DNA of 64,000 nt from Ariolimax columbianus (taxonomy: Eukaryota > Mollusca > Gastropoda > Stylommatophora > Arionidae), in NCBI GenBank assembly GCA_036924085.1, contig JAVGWX010000003.1, positions 122,136,764-122,200,763 on the forward strand, read 5' to 3'. Under the pieces are notes generated by a model. That model was not told the DNA's origin and ran no database searches. It saw only the letters and a list, made by a program, of their open reading frames with translations. The position numbers and the translations under genes were made by a program. Shown here piece after piece: positions 1-10,600 of this stretch (position 1 is its first letter; every line of letters begins with the position of its first letter).

Positions 1-1212
1 TCTGACTGTAAACCAGTTCTATAGAGCAAGATTGAACTTTAAGTCAGACCTTAAGCATAAAAATGGTAAAGCCAACTCTTGCATGTAAAGTTGATATGAC
101 TATAAATTAAAATAAATGTTTCATAAATACTGATAACATCATTTAGTTTATAATTTTGCTTCTGTTGTCTACATTCTTGTCTATCTGAACTGATAGACAA
201 AACATATAAATTCTTTCAACAATTTTTCTACAACTTTCAGTGTTAATAATACTGATTGTATTTGTGATACATCAGTAACATTTGTTATTAAGTGTTCTGA
301 TTCTATTGATCTAGTATTATATTAATATAACCACAAAATGATTATTCATTTTTCATATGTATTTGAGTGGAAAATAAATACAGGAGGAAATGATGCAAAT
401 TTTGATATGTTTATGGCATTTGTCATATATAACAATCATATTTAAAGCATTTATAGTGCAATAATTGAAAACTTTCATTCCAGGATTCTGTGTTGGGGAG
501 TCAAGAAAAACACTTTTGTACCCTACCAGGCACACTGTAAAATGATCTGTGAAGGACCTCGCAAGCGGCTAATTGCATTATTCTTTAAAAAATATCTTAA
601 AAAGCAAGGGATTTCACCTGTGTTTTACAGAGCCTGAAAGGAAATGTGTTGTAAAGAGCTGGCTAGTTAGTATTGAGCATAGGGCTAGCTACTCCATTGT
701 GTAGAAACTGTAATCTACAAGAAAATGAAAAAGAAGATAACTACACCGAATGGTACAGGATGAGTGACTAAATGAAGGCTAAGTATTGTAAGGAAAACAA
801 AATGCTAGTGGATGAGAAGTTTCAGAGAAATAGATGCATTATGACCAGACCAGTCTCTAAAAAAAATCTTTTCAAAATCCCCATATACCTTAGGCATTTA
901 TGACTCTTAATGAATATCTGAAATAATGGAATCTCTTACTGGTATTTTAGTGTGAAAGGTGTAAGATAGGTAGGAAGATATAATGGTAAAAATTAACATT
1001 TATTACATGCTGATATATTACAGGTATTTTCTTACATTTCTGCACATATAGAAAAAGCCACTCTTAGATTTAAAATGTACTTGTCACTAAATTTGGAAGA
1101 GATACTTTTGTCTTGGGCAAGAGAAGACATGTTAAACCAAATATTGAATGTGAAAATATAAAATTTAGAATACAAAAACTTTTATTAAAAAATAGACACA
1201 CACAAAAATGTT
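1..1212. other. AT-rich intergenic sequence, nothing recognised
   Basis: No conserved open reading frame, RNA gene or repeat was recognised on either strand. The short minus-strand frame at 353-535 has no recognisable motif. Confidence 0.5.
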
Positions 1213-1488
1213 GATCAAAGTTGGAACTAAAATTGACCTAGTCTGCAAAGTGTTAACACAATACTAGCTCATCAAAGTTTACCTAAAATTGACCTAGTCT
1301 GTAATGTAGAAACAGAACACAAGTTCATCAAAGTTTACCTAAAATTGACCTAGTCTGTAAAGTAGAAACAGAACACAAGCTCATCAAAGTTTACCTAAAA
1401 GTGACCTAGTCTATAAAGTGTTGACACAATACTTGCTAATCAAAGTTTACCTAAAATGCACCTAGTCTACAAATTTCTAAATGCTAGC
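1213..1488. repeat. 56-bp tandem repeat, about 5 copies
   Basis: Five degenerate copies of a 56-57 bp unit built around catcaaagtttacctaaaat and gacctagtctgtaaag. Copy starts are near 1213, 1270, 1326, 1382 and 1438. Confidence 0.85.
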
Positions 1489-1744
1489 TCAGTTGAAAAA
1501 ACAAAATGACAGATTCGAGAAAATTCTCTTCAAGCCTGAGGAATGCATTCATGATTTTTGTATCATCTTTACACATCTTTCTAATTTTAAGCCCTACAAG
1601 CATTCTTGCAAACTATTTATCATTAAAAACTCTCAGATTTGTTTTGAACTTTGCTTGCACCAAAAACTCTCATACTTCTGTTGAATCTGTACAATACAAA
1701 TGTCAGAACTTCTTTTATACCTGCCCCCTTTCATTTCTGAAAAC

Positions 1745-1990
1745 TCTTGGCAGTTGGAAATTGAAAAGAGTAGGCTCAACGGCCGCTCAAATGGGTACCG
1801 GTTCAGTCCGGAAAGTAAAAGCGGCGAGGAAGAGGAGATGGCTACCGCCCTCTAGCCGAGCCTTTGAAATGTGAGATCGCTAACACCTCACACCACTACG
1901 GCAGTAATGCTATGGGATACTTTACTTTACAACGGCCGCTGCACGGACAAAATTCAAAATTCAAGTAAAAATCTGACCAAGTTATTTGTA
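1745..1990 (+). mobile_element. SINE (family F) interrupted by a second SINE fragment
   Basis: The outer element shares the segment cttggcagttg...attgaaaagagtaggct, the aacggccgct block and caaaattcaaaatt with the copies at 54475-54745 and 59128-59510. It is 5'-truncated. Bases 1788-1930 are a foreign insert flanked by aacggccgct on both sides. Confidence 0.75.
1788..1930 (+). mobile_element. 5'-truncated SINE (family E) nested in a SINE
   Basis: This 143-bp insert matches, in opposite orientation, the body of the fuller element at 19003-19290: gtaccggttcagtccg, ggagatggctaccgccctc, gagatcgctaacacctcac and an actttacttt tail. It is bounded by a 10-bp target duplication, aacggccgct, at 1778-1787 and 1931-1940. 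Confidence 0.8.
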
Positions 1991-2104
1991 CCTTCCACAA
2001 GTGGTTTGTTTAGAGCAGCTATAGATGGCGCCTAACTGGCTGCTGGTCTACTTAGCTCTAGTGTTTGAGTCTATTAAGATTGACTGGCACATCGGTTAAA
2101 CCAC

Positions 2105-2200
2105 CCTCCAAGAAACTAGTTGTATACAGACTCTGTAGTTTTCTAAACCAGTATAAAGATGTTAAGTTAAGTAAAATTTAAGTTACATTAAGTAGGGATG
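2105..2200 (+). mobile_element. 3' end of a CR1/L2-like LINE
   Basis: The stretch gttgtatacagactctg, then aaccagtataaagatgttaa and a ttaagttaag-type tail matches the 3' end of the coding LINE fragment at 39865-40335. Confidence 0.7.
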
Positions 2201-3040
2201 CACAGAATATTACTATTCGTATGCATTTCGGTGTTGAATAGTGCATTCAAAATGATTTATATTTGAATACGAATAGGTCAAAGGACGGCTTTACCCTAAA
2301 AAACAGCTTTCAGTTCCAATTCTGCACCAGCCTGACGCACAGCTCTTTGCAATGAGTATTTGATCATGTCACTCGTTGCATCAGCTAGCTAGGCAGAGGA
2401 TCGGCAGCAAAGCTGGCTAAAACAAAAAGTGCAAATATCAGCACCTGTTTTAGTCCTCAGAATGGTCCTTTTTAGTCCTTTACAGCTGGGTAAACTAAAC
2501 CAGTGACAATCCATGTGTCTTTGTTGAGTGAGACATGTTTTTAAACTGCTCTGTCAATAATACAATTTTTTTAATGGACCAATTTGAAAGTTATGAACGG
2601 TAATAAGAGTTTGGCAAACACAGAGTTTTTTCCTCAGTGTGATCGCTTCTCTTTGTATGAAAAGTAAGGGTAATCTACCACACTGCACACCTCCAAAAAA
2701 ATTTATAACGGCCAGATAGGTTTGGCAGTTGTAAGAAGTGACATTTTGCAAAGGACATGCCACTTAGGTTTTTAATTTTTGTTTTTGAATAAGCCAAATT
2801 ATTCTTGAGAAATGGCAGAGCTTGCCTTGTGCACCTTTGTTCAACACTCAAATATGAGTTAGAAGATAATCCACTTTACAATAATGCATGGCCATCTAAA
2901 AAATATATATTCAAGAATCTGATGATCATATAATTTGTGCATAAATGAGTTTAATCTTTAAATAAAAACATTTCTTAAATATAATAGTTTTGCATCCAAA
3001 TATATATATATAAATACGAACAGAGATTCTCCGCTTAATT
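2200..3040. other. Intergenic, no recognised feature
   Basis: AT-rich, without a recognisable gene or repeat. The frame at 2554-2763 (minus) shows no known motif. Confidence 0.45.
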
Positions 3041-3044
3041 AACT

Positions 3045-3775
3045 TTTTTATACTGGTTTAGAGCTCTACAGAGTCTGTATACAGCCAGTTTTTGTTTACT
3101 CCACTTGATCTAATAATAACTATGTGCATCCAATCTTTTTTTGTATGCACTGACCCTATCAACACTATTTCCTGTGGCAATGCATTCCAAGCATTCAGCA
3201 CTCTCTGACTAATAAAACATTTCATAATATATAATCTGGACCTTTCGTTAAGCAGTTTGTAGCTGTGACCTCTTATTTTTGTAACCGTATGTACTTACAA
3301 ACTTGTTATAGTTCAATTTTATCCTTTCCGTTGATTATCTTATAAATCTCTTAATAAGTACCCTGGAATTCTTTTCTTTTCTAGACACTGTAGGCTGGTT
3401 TTTATGAGTCTTTCCTCATAATTCCAGAATCCCACTTTCAGTTTTGTCGCTCTTCTTTGTATCCTTTCTAGCATATTTATATCCCCTATATGATAAATAC
3501 CCCACACCTAAACACAGTACTCCACAATCTAGGTGCAACTAATACTTTATACAGCTTGATTATCACTTCCTTGCTCACATATTTAATATTTCTTTTTATC
3601 ATACCTAACATTGCATTTGCCTTTTTAACTGCTACCTGTACTTGCTCACTTTAATTACCTGTATGATCTATTATAATCCCTAGATCCCTTTCCTTTTCGG
3701 TCATTCTAATATTGTTCTTGTCAATTCTGTAATTATACTCCATATTGATTTTACCCAGGTGGATGACTGTAAAGT
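3045..3775 (-). mobile_element. 5'-truncated CR1/L2-like LINE, C-terminal RT part
   Basis: Read on the minus strand with frameshifts, it encodes KERDLGIIID, AVKKANAMLGMIKRNI, SKEVIIKLYKVLVAP, MLERIQRRATKL, NYEERL, RGHSYKLLNE and LNAWNALPQE in the order typical of the post-RT C-terminus of CR1/L2-type LINEs. The 3' end (tactggtttaga...gtatacagcc) matches the element at 39865-40335. Confidence 0.85.
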
Positions 3776-3948
3776 AAAAAAGTAAACTCCATCTTCGAGC
3801 TCTCAAACCATTCTTATGTGATGAACACATATATATTTCTTTTCTGTGTGATGGTGTAAGTAGATGTAGTCATACACTCAATTGTATTGCTTTGTATTTA
3901 AGTAATCAAACTGTAACAGACTGACTGGCTTAGTAACTCCTCTTCTAC

Positions 3949-4075
3949 TGTGGGATGGGAGTGATTACAAACCAGGGTCAGGTGAGGCATACTGATCAAG
4001 ATCTCACCTCGTGTCCTCGTTCATATTCCTTGGAATAGGCTGTGCCATAGCAATCTGACTAGCAAAGTGGGGATT
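3949..4075 (+). repeat. Left arm of a long inverted repeat
   Basis: Starting tactgtgggatgggagtgat, this arm is about 85-90% identical, over roughly 120 bases, to the reverse complement of 5341-5466. The arms are about 1.3 kb apart and lie on either side of the last exon of the NT5C2-like gene. Confidence 0.85.
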
Positions 4076-4330
4076 GACACTGTAATCCTCATAATGGTGG
4101 AGCCAGCCAGGAAGACTCTGTTCCACTTTCTCAAGTGTGCCTCAAGATATAAAAAGAGCCACTGTAACCCGCTTACAAAGAAACATCAAGAGTTAATCAA
4201 GTATGAGTAGCTTTGGACAACAGTAGTGACAACTACATTGAGGTACAGTGTAGAGGTCTTTGATTTGCCTCCTCGTGTATAGTTTCACGGTTAGCTAGAC
4301 CCATGCTCAGTCCTAACTAAATACATCTAA

Positions 4331-4336
4331 TTTATT
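4331..4336 (-). terminator. Polyadenylation signal AATAAA for the NT5C2-like gene
   Basis: Reading the minus strand, AATAAA occurs about 190 bases after the TAA stop, which gives a short 3' UTR ending near 4310-4320. It is the only canonical signal noticed at a sensible distance; transcript data would be needed to fix the cleavage site. Confidence 0.55.
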
Positions 4337-4527
4337 CAATTTTAAATATATGCATCTACAATAAATGTGAGATTCTACAGTAGAAGCAAAAACAAACTTA
4401 AAAATGAAGCAACTGCAGAAAAGTGGAGAGAAAAATGTAATTGTGAAAGTAATGTGATATATATATTAGAATAAAAAAAATATCTAGTCTTCAATTAGAA
4501 TATTGTGGAGTCTGGTGGCAGCGAGAC

Positions 4528-4651
4528 TTAATAGATGTCGTCGTCTAATGGATCATCTTCCAGGAAATCATCAGAGACTTCTGTCAGCTGGTTCGGTGGT
4601 GTGCAGAACAATCTCTGGCTCATGCTGTCAGAACTAGATGGAGGATACAAC
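4528..4651 (-). CDS. NT5C2: NT5C2-like terminal coding exon
   Basis: The coding part is 124 bp, entering in phase 2 after tgttccag. It encodes [20 protein letters not shown], then [20 protein letters not shown] and TAA. NT5C2 proteins end in a long acidic tail; this one is acidic but mixed rather than a pure Glu/Asp run. The assignment rests on phase, position, the serine-rich lead-in and the tail, since this end of the family is poorly conserved. Confidence 0.8.
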
Positions 4652-7600
4652 CTGGAACAAAAGATATGGTCACATGTACCACTAGTCTGGGTTTTGACTA
4701 CAAATGTTCACTATTATTATAAAGCCAAATGGAATATGCAGTTTTTCTGAAATAATGAGTTGTGTTTAACTTTGAAAAATTCTAAACAGCAGAAAATCAA
4801 ATCTTGTAAACAGCTGTTTGACTCGACTATTTTTCTTTTTAAACACAGGGATCAGCTTCTAAACATAGGGTTCACCTTTCAAACATTGGGTTCACTTCCA
4901 AGAATAGGGTTCACTTCCAAACATAGGGTTCACCTTGCATACATCAGGTTCACCTTTCAAACGTAGAGTTCAACTTCCAAACATAAGGTTCACCTTCCAA
5001 ATATAGAGTTCATCTTTCAAACAGAGTTCAACTTCAAAACATAGAGTTCACCTTTCAAACATCGGGTTCATCTTTCAAACATAGGGTTCAGCTTTTAAAC
5101 ATAGGGACCACCTTCCAAACATAGGGTTCACCTTTCAAACATAGGGTTCACTATTCAAACACAGAGCTCAACTAACCATCCAAATATATGGTTCATCATT
5201 CAAACATAGAGCTAAGCTTGACTCACCTTTCAAACACTGGACTTTACTCTCCTTTCAATCATGTGGCTTGACTCACCTTTAAATTATAGGGCTTGGCTTA
5301 CCTTTAAAATATAGGGCTCGGCTCACCTTTCAAACACATTTGTACTTTGTTAGTCAGACTGCTTTGGCACAGCCTATTTCAAGGAGTATTAACGAGGACA
5401 TGAGATGAGATCTTGATCCGTATGCCTCACCTGACCCTGGTTTGTAATCACTCCCATCCCACAGTATTCACCTTTCAAACATTCAAAGAAGAGAAGTCAA
5501 CCATGGACCTTCATTGTCACTTTCACTCCATTGTGTCATTCTCCTCTTTTTCTGAGGCCCTACCATTCCCCAAGGCCATTTTCATTTGTTTTGTTGTTAA
5601 TGTTTGCATAACGGACTAAGCGAGTTGTCCATTTTTAGTCTATTCTCTCCCCCAGGACCTGTTCAATCTGGGTGACCCTTCTGGTCACGTTCAGTTCTGC
5701 TAATTTAGCTCCTGAGGTCATTGAGACATGCAAGCTCCTTCACCACTTCAAGGTAACAGACTCAACATGGAATGCTAGAACATTATACCTGGTAAGAAAA
5801 ACAGCATAGATAGCTAGAGAGATGAGAAACCTGACAGTCCTAGAACTGTTACAGCTCAAACTCAAAAAGCATCTGGTAAGAGGAGAACGAGATGTAACGT
5901 ACTCCACTTAAAAGACCAGAAAAGGAACACAGAATATATGATAAAACTGAACAAGATACCAAGTGCTACAAAAGCTAAATGAGCACAACGAGATGGACAT
6001 TAGTAGTATGCGGGAACAGGCTAAAGAGATGTTGAATAAAACATGAGCAAACTATAGACTCCAGAAAATTCAGCACAGTGAAATGGATCCCAACAGAGAC
6101 ATTACATAAAATAGAAGAACCAAAAAAGAAGACTTTACTCAACAATGGTCGAACTAAGTCATCAATACAAAAACACAGAAAAACTATGCTATTACAGACA
6201 CATAGGTGAATGCATACATACAGAAAAATAAAAGTGAATATATTGACACATTGGCGCAGGAGACAGAGAAAGCACCAGAGATAGGAAATATGATAGATTT
6301 CTACTCATTAATAAAGAAAATGGCAAATAGATATACACAGACAGACAAACCAATCAAAGATAGACATGGCAAGATATTGATATCATCAAAGGAACAACAG
6401 AAACAATGGGTTGAGTATTTCATAAAAAGTCAATAAAAACCAAACATCCTACCAGTAGAGGAGACCTTGGATTTTGATTGCAACCCACCAAGTAAAATAG
6501 AAATCCAAAGTGTCATAATGAAACTCAAGAAAGGGAAAGCAGCAGGCCCAGACGGAATAGCAGCAGAAGCTATAATGGCAAATATAGATAAGGCCACAGA
6601 TATAGTATAAGGATCATTCAAAAAGTTATGAGAAGGAGAGATAGTGTCCATATAATGGAAAGAAGGACATCTGATTAATCTGTTCTTCTTCTTCTTCTTC
6701 TTCTTTGTACGCAGTCAGACAGTAACCATTATTTTAACGAAAAAAGCGGCGGTCATCCTGAGGCTGTTGACACTGCCATAGAGCTCGTCTTGTGGTTCCA
6801 CTGATGATGGCCACATCTGCTCTCTCTGATCCTCGTATGTCGGGCAGTTCTGCAGCAGATGTTCAGTGGTCATTTTACCGGTACCACACGGGCATTCGTC
6901 GGTGCCACCTATCTTCAATTTGTTGAATAGGTGGTACCTCAGTCTATTGTGGCCAGTGCGAAGTCTGAAGAGAACGACCTGCTCTCTTCTGTTCAACTGT
7001 TAATAGGCATCGTTTTTGGTGTAACCAGTATGTTCGGTTTCCCATTTGGTCATGTATCTGGCTTTAATAAGCCGTTTTGACTCTTCGTACGTCATACTAG
7101 TATCTGTTTGTGGTAGTCTTGCACCTTCTTTTGCCAGTCTGTCTGCCTCCTCGTTGCCTTGGATGTTGCAGTGTGATGGGACCCACTGTACCACTACCCT
7201 TTTTGGTGTGGACTGCTGGCATAGTTGACAGAGTACTGCTCTTAAGTCATTAAGCTCAGTGTTTTTCTGGCTTTTTAGCGCGGTGACTACGGCCAGAGCA
7301 TCTGTAAGCAGGACTGTATGGCTTTCATTTTCTTTATGTGTCACCATTTCTTCCACTGCCGCCCTCAGTGCCTCTGCCTCCGCTCTAAAATTGCTTGTGT
7401 ACTTACCAGTAGGGAATGACAGTGTTATTTTTCTGCCATTTGGTAGGTTCAGGAATGCTCCTGCCCCTCCGTTCTGTGTAGTGTTTGTTACAGAACCGTC
7501 GGTGTATGCATGGGTCCAGTCCATGCTTGGGTAGTTTTTCGATATAAAGCTCAGGGTAGTATCTCTCCTTTCTTTTTCAGTCTGGCAGTTTTTGTTTCTA

Positions 7601-10600
7601 ATACCTGTTATATTTTCTACCACCTCTGGAAATATATCCTGCCTCCAGATAGGTTTTCGTACAGTAGTGATAGGCTTTGGTGTTGTTAGTGCGTTTATGG
7701 GATCTTCGTGCATCTTTGCTTTGGCTATTTCTGCAAAGTTTCTCCGCTTTAGTTTCCCATTTCCCAAATTGTTTAGTCTCTGGTGCATTGGATGGTCAGT
7801 CAGTCTTCGGAGTTTCTCTGACTACAGCTGGGCTCTGCAGTCTCTTCTATCGGTCATGGATTGCAGTTTTGTAATTTTTTCAAGTTCTACAATTGCCTCC
7901 TGTTATAACTCTCATGGCTTGGTTTTGAAGTTTGCTAACTTTATCGAAGTTCGCCTTTGCTGCTGTTGTCCATGCCGCAATGCCATACTCGAGAACTGGT
8001 CTCACTCTTCCAGTGTACAGTTTCTTTAGTATGCTTTCGTCTGCTCCCCAGCTTGTGCCAGCAAGTTTCCTCATGATTGCCATTCTTTCTCTGGCTCTCA
8101 TTCGGTTTCTCTCAATCTGACTTTTCCATGTCATGCCCCGATCAAATGTGACTCCCAGATAGTTTGGGTTGTTGTTTGGCTGCAGGAATTTGCCATTTAA
8201 ACTTAATTTGGTATTTTGGGGTTTGATTAAAAGCGAGAATATTGTACATGTGGTTTTCTCCTCTTTTATTTTGACCAGCCATGAGTTCGCCCACTCTTCC
8301 AGTTAGGGCCTGCTGCATCCGATTTCTTGGTATGGTGAGATTCTTTTCAGAGGTCCACATAGCCAGATCGTCTGCAAACATTGAGCTATGGACTCTTCTT
8401 GGTATATTCTCTGTAATATCGTTTATATACACCAGGAAGAGTGTGGGTGACAGTACTCCCCCTTGGGGTACTCCCTGCTCGAGTGTCCACCTTTTTGCTC
8501 ATCTGCTTTTGTACTTGGACTCTGGCCGTTCTTTGTTTGAGGTAGTGGTTGATCCACTTGTACATTCTCCCACAAACTTCACTTCTTCTTAGCTTGACTC
8601 TAAGTCTGTCTTTCCAGACTTTGTCAAATGCCTTTTCCAGGTCCACCCAAACCGCTACTGTGTGTTTCTGTGCCTGGTAGGCATCTTCTATTTCCTGGAC
8701 TATGAGGATGACCTGGTTCTCAGTGGATCTGTGCTGTCTAAAGCCGGCTTGCTGTAGAATTAGTATTCGTTTTTCTTCCAGATGCCACATCAGTCTGGTG
8801 TTTATCATACGTTCCATCAGTTTGCCGACACAGCTCAGTAGGCTGATAGGCCTGTATCCATTTGGATCTGTGTTGTCCTTTCCTTTTTGATTAATCTGTT
8901 CAAGAAGACAGATTGCAGCAATTGTATGGAGAATTACATTGCTGTCGGTGTCATACGAGCTATTCAACAGAATCATCTTGGACAGATTAAAATAGGAAGT
9001 AGATAAAAAGCTCTGAGTGGAATAGGCAGAATTCCACCAGGGAAGATCATGCACAGATCATATAGCTACGCTACACATCATAGTAGAACAAATTATTGAA
9101 TGGAAAACATTCTTATATGCCGACGTTAAAGACTGCAACAAGACTTTTGGCAGTGTAGATTGAAGTACTCTATGGCAACTGTTAAGACACTATGGAAGAC
9201 CAGAGAAGTACACAATCCTCATACAGATTATGTACAACAATACTGTTAGTAGAGTGGTACATGAAGGAGCACTGACTGACAACTTTGGGTTGCAGACAGG
9301 GTTGCCTTATCTTACCCTCCCGGTTCTTGTTGGCTACAGATTGGATAAAGAAAACATCAAATGATGGAAAGAGAACTAGTATTCAGTGGACACAATGGTC
9401 ACAATTAGAGGACCTGGACTAAGCAGATGATCTGGTACTTTTGTCACACAGTCATAGCCAAATGTAAGAAAACTGGACAGGGTGAAAGAGCATTCATTCA
9501 AATTGGGACTCAGTATGAACACGAAGAAAACGAAGCTCCTTAAACTCAACTAACAGCCCAGAACTAATCATGCTGGAGGGCTGTTAGAAGAATTGGATAT
9601 CTTTACCTATTTGGGCAGCACATTTACACATCAGGAGATATAGATGCTGATGTAAGGATCAGAATTGGAAAGACAAGGTTAGCATTCCTGACATTTTCCA
9701 ACAGATGGAGTTCAGGGAAAATCAAGATTCACACTAAAGTTAGAACATTCAAAGCCACTGTAAAGTTGATGCTGACGCATGGAGCAGAAATATGGAGAAC
9801 AACCAAAGTCCTACAACAAAGATTATAATCCTGTGTTAACAGATGCCTATGAAGGGTAATGGGCATAAAGTGGCAGGACATTGTGTGGAATGGAGACCTG
9901 TGGGAAAGGAGCCAACAAACAGCCACTGAAATAACAAATTAAGAGAAGAAAATGGGGCTGGATATGACATATGCTGAGGAAGGCACTGTCCAACATAGCC
10001 AGGAGAAAAGAAAGAAGAGAAGTGTTTACATTGTGAGGCTGCTAACCCCATTGATAACCATCTTTGGTCACATCTGACAACATTTTTGGACAGTAACAGT
10101 GTTCTTATTCTTTGTTCACTGGAATTGCCATGGGACAAACAGTTAAATACTTATTGCATGAAGATCACTTATTGGGTGAAGTTAGCTTATTTGATAAAGT
10201 TCACTTATTGGGTGAAGTTAGCTTATTGGATAAAGTTCACTTATTGGGTGAAGATCACTTATTGCATGAAGTTCACTTATTGGATGAAGTTAGCTTATTT
10301 GATAAAGTTCACTTATTGGGTGAAGTTAGCTTATTGGATAACGTTCACTTTTTGGGTGAAGTTAGCTTATTGGATAAAGTTCACTTATTGGGTGAAGATC
10401 ACTTATTGTATGAAGTTCACTTATTGGGTGAAGTTAGCTTATTGGATAAAGTTCACTTATTGGGTGAAGTTAGCTTATTGGATAAAGTTCACTTATTGGG
10501 TGAAGTTCACTTATTGGGTGAAGTGTGCTTATTGGATAAAGTTCAATTATTGGGTGAAGTTCGCTTATTGGGTAAGTTCAATTATATTGTGAAGATCACT

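Larger units (their letters stand above)
5720..10060 (+). mobile_element. Decayed RTE-like LINE, split by a later LINE
   Basis: Fragments on the plus strand follow the order of an endonuclease-RT polyprotein: WNARTLY near 5770, [15 protein letters not shown] and EEQQKQW-like sequence near 6330-6420, [20 protein letters not shown] near 6515-6575, WKEGHLI near 6655, then after the insertion [24 protein letters not shown] sequence near 9270 and [11 protein letters not shown] near 9605. Many stops and frameshifts show it is dead. Bases 6686-8887 belong to another element. Confidence 0.85.
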
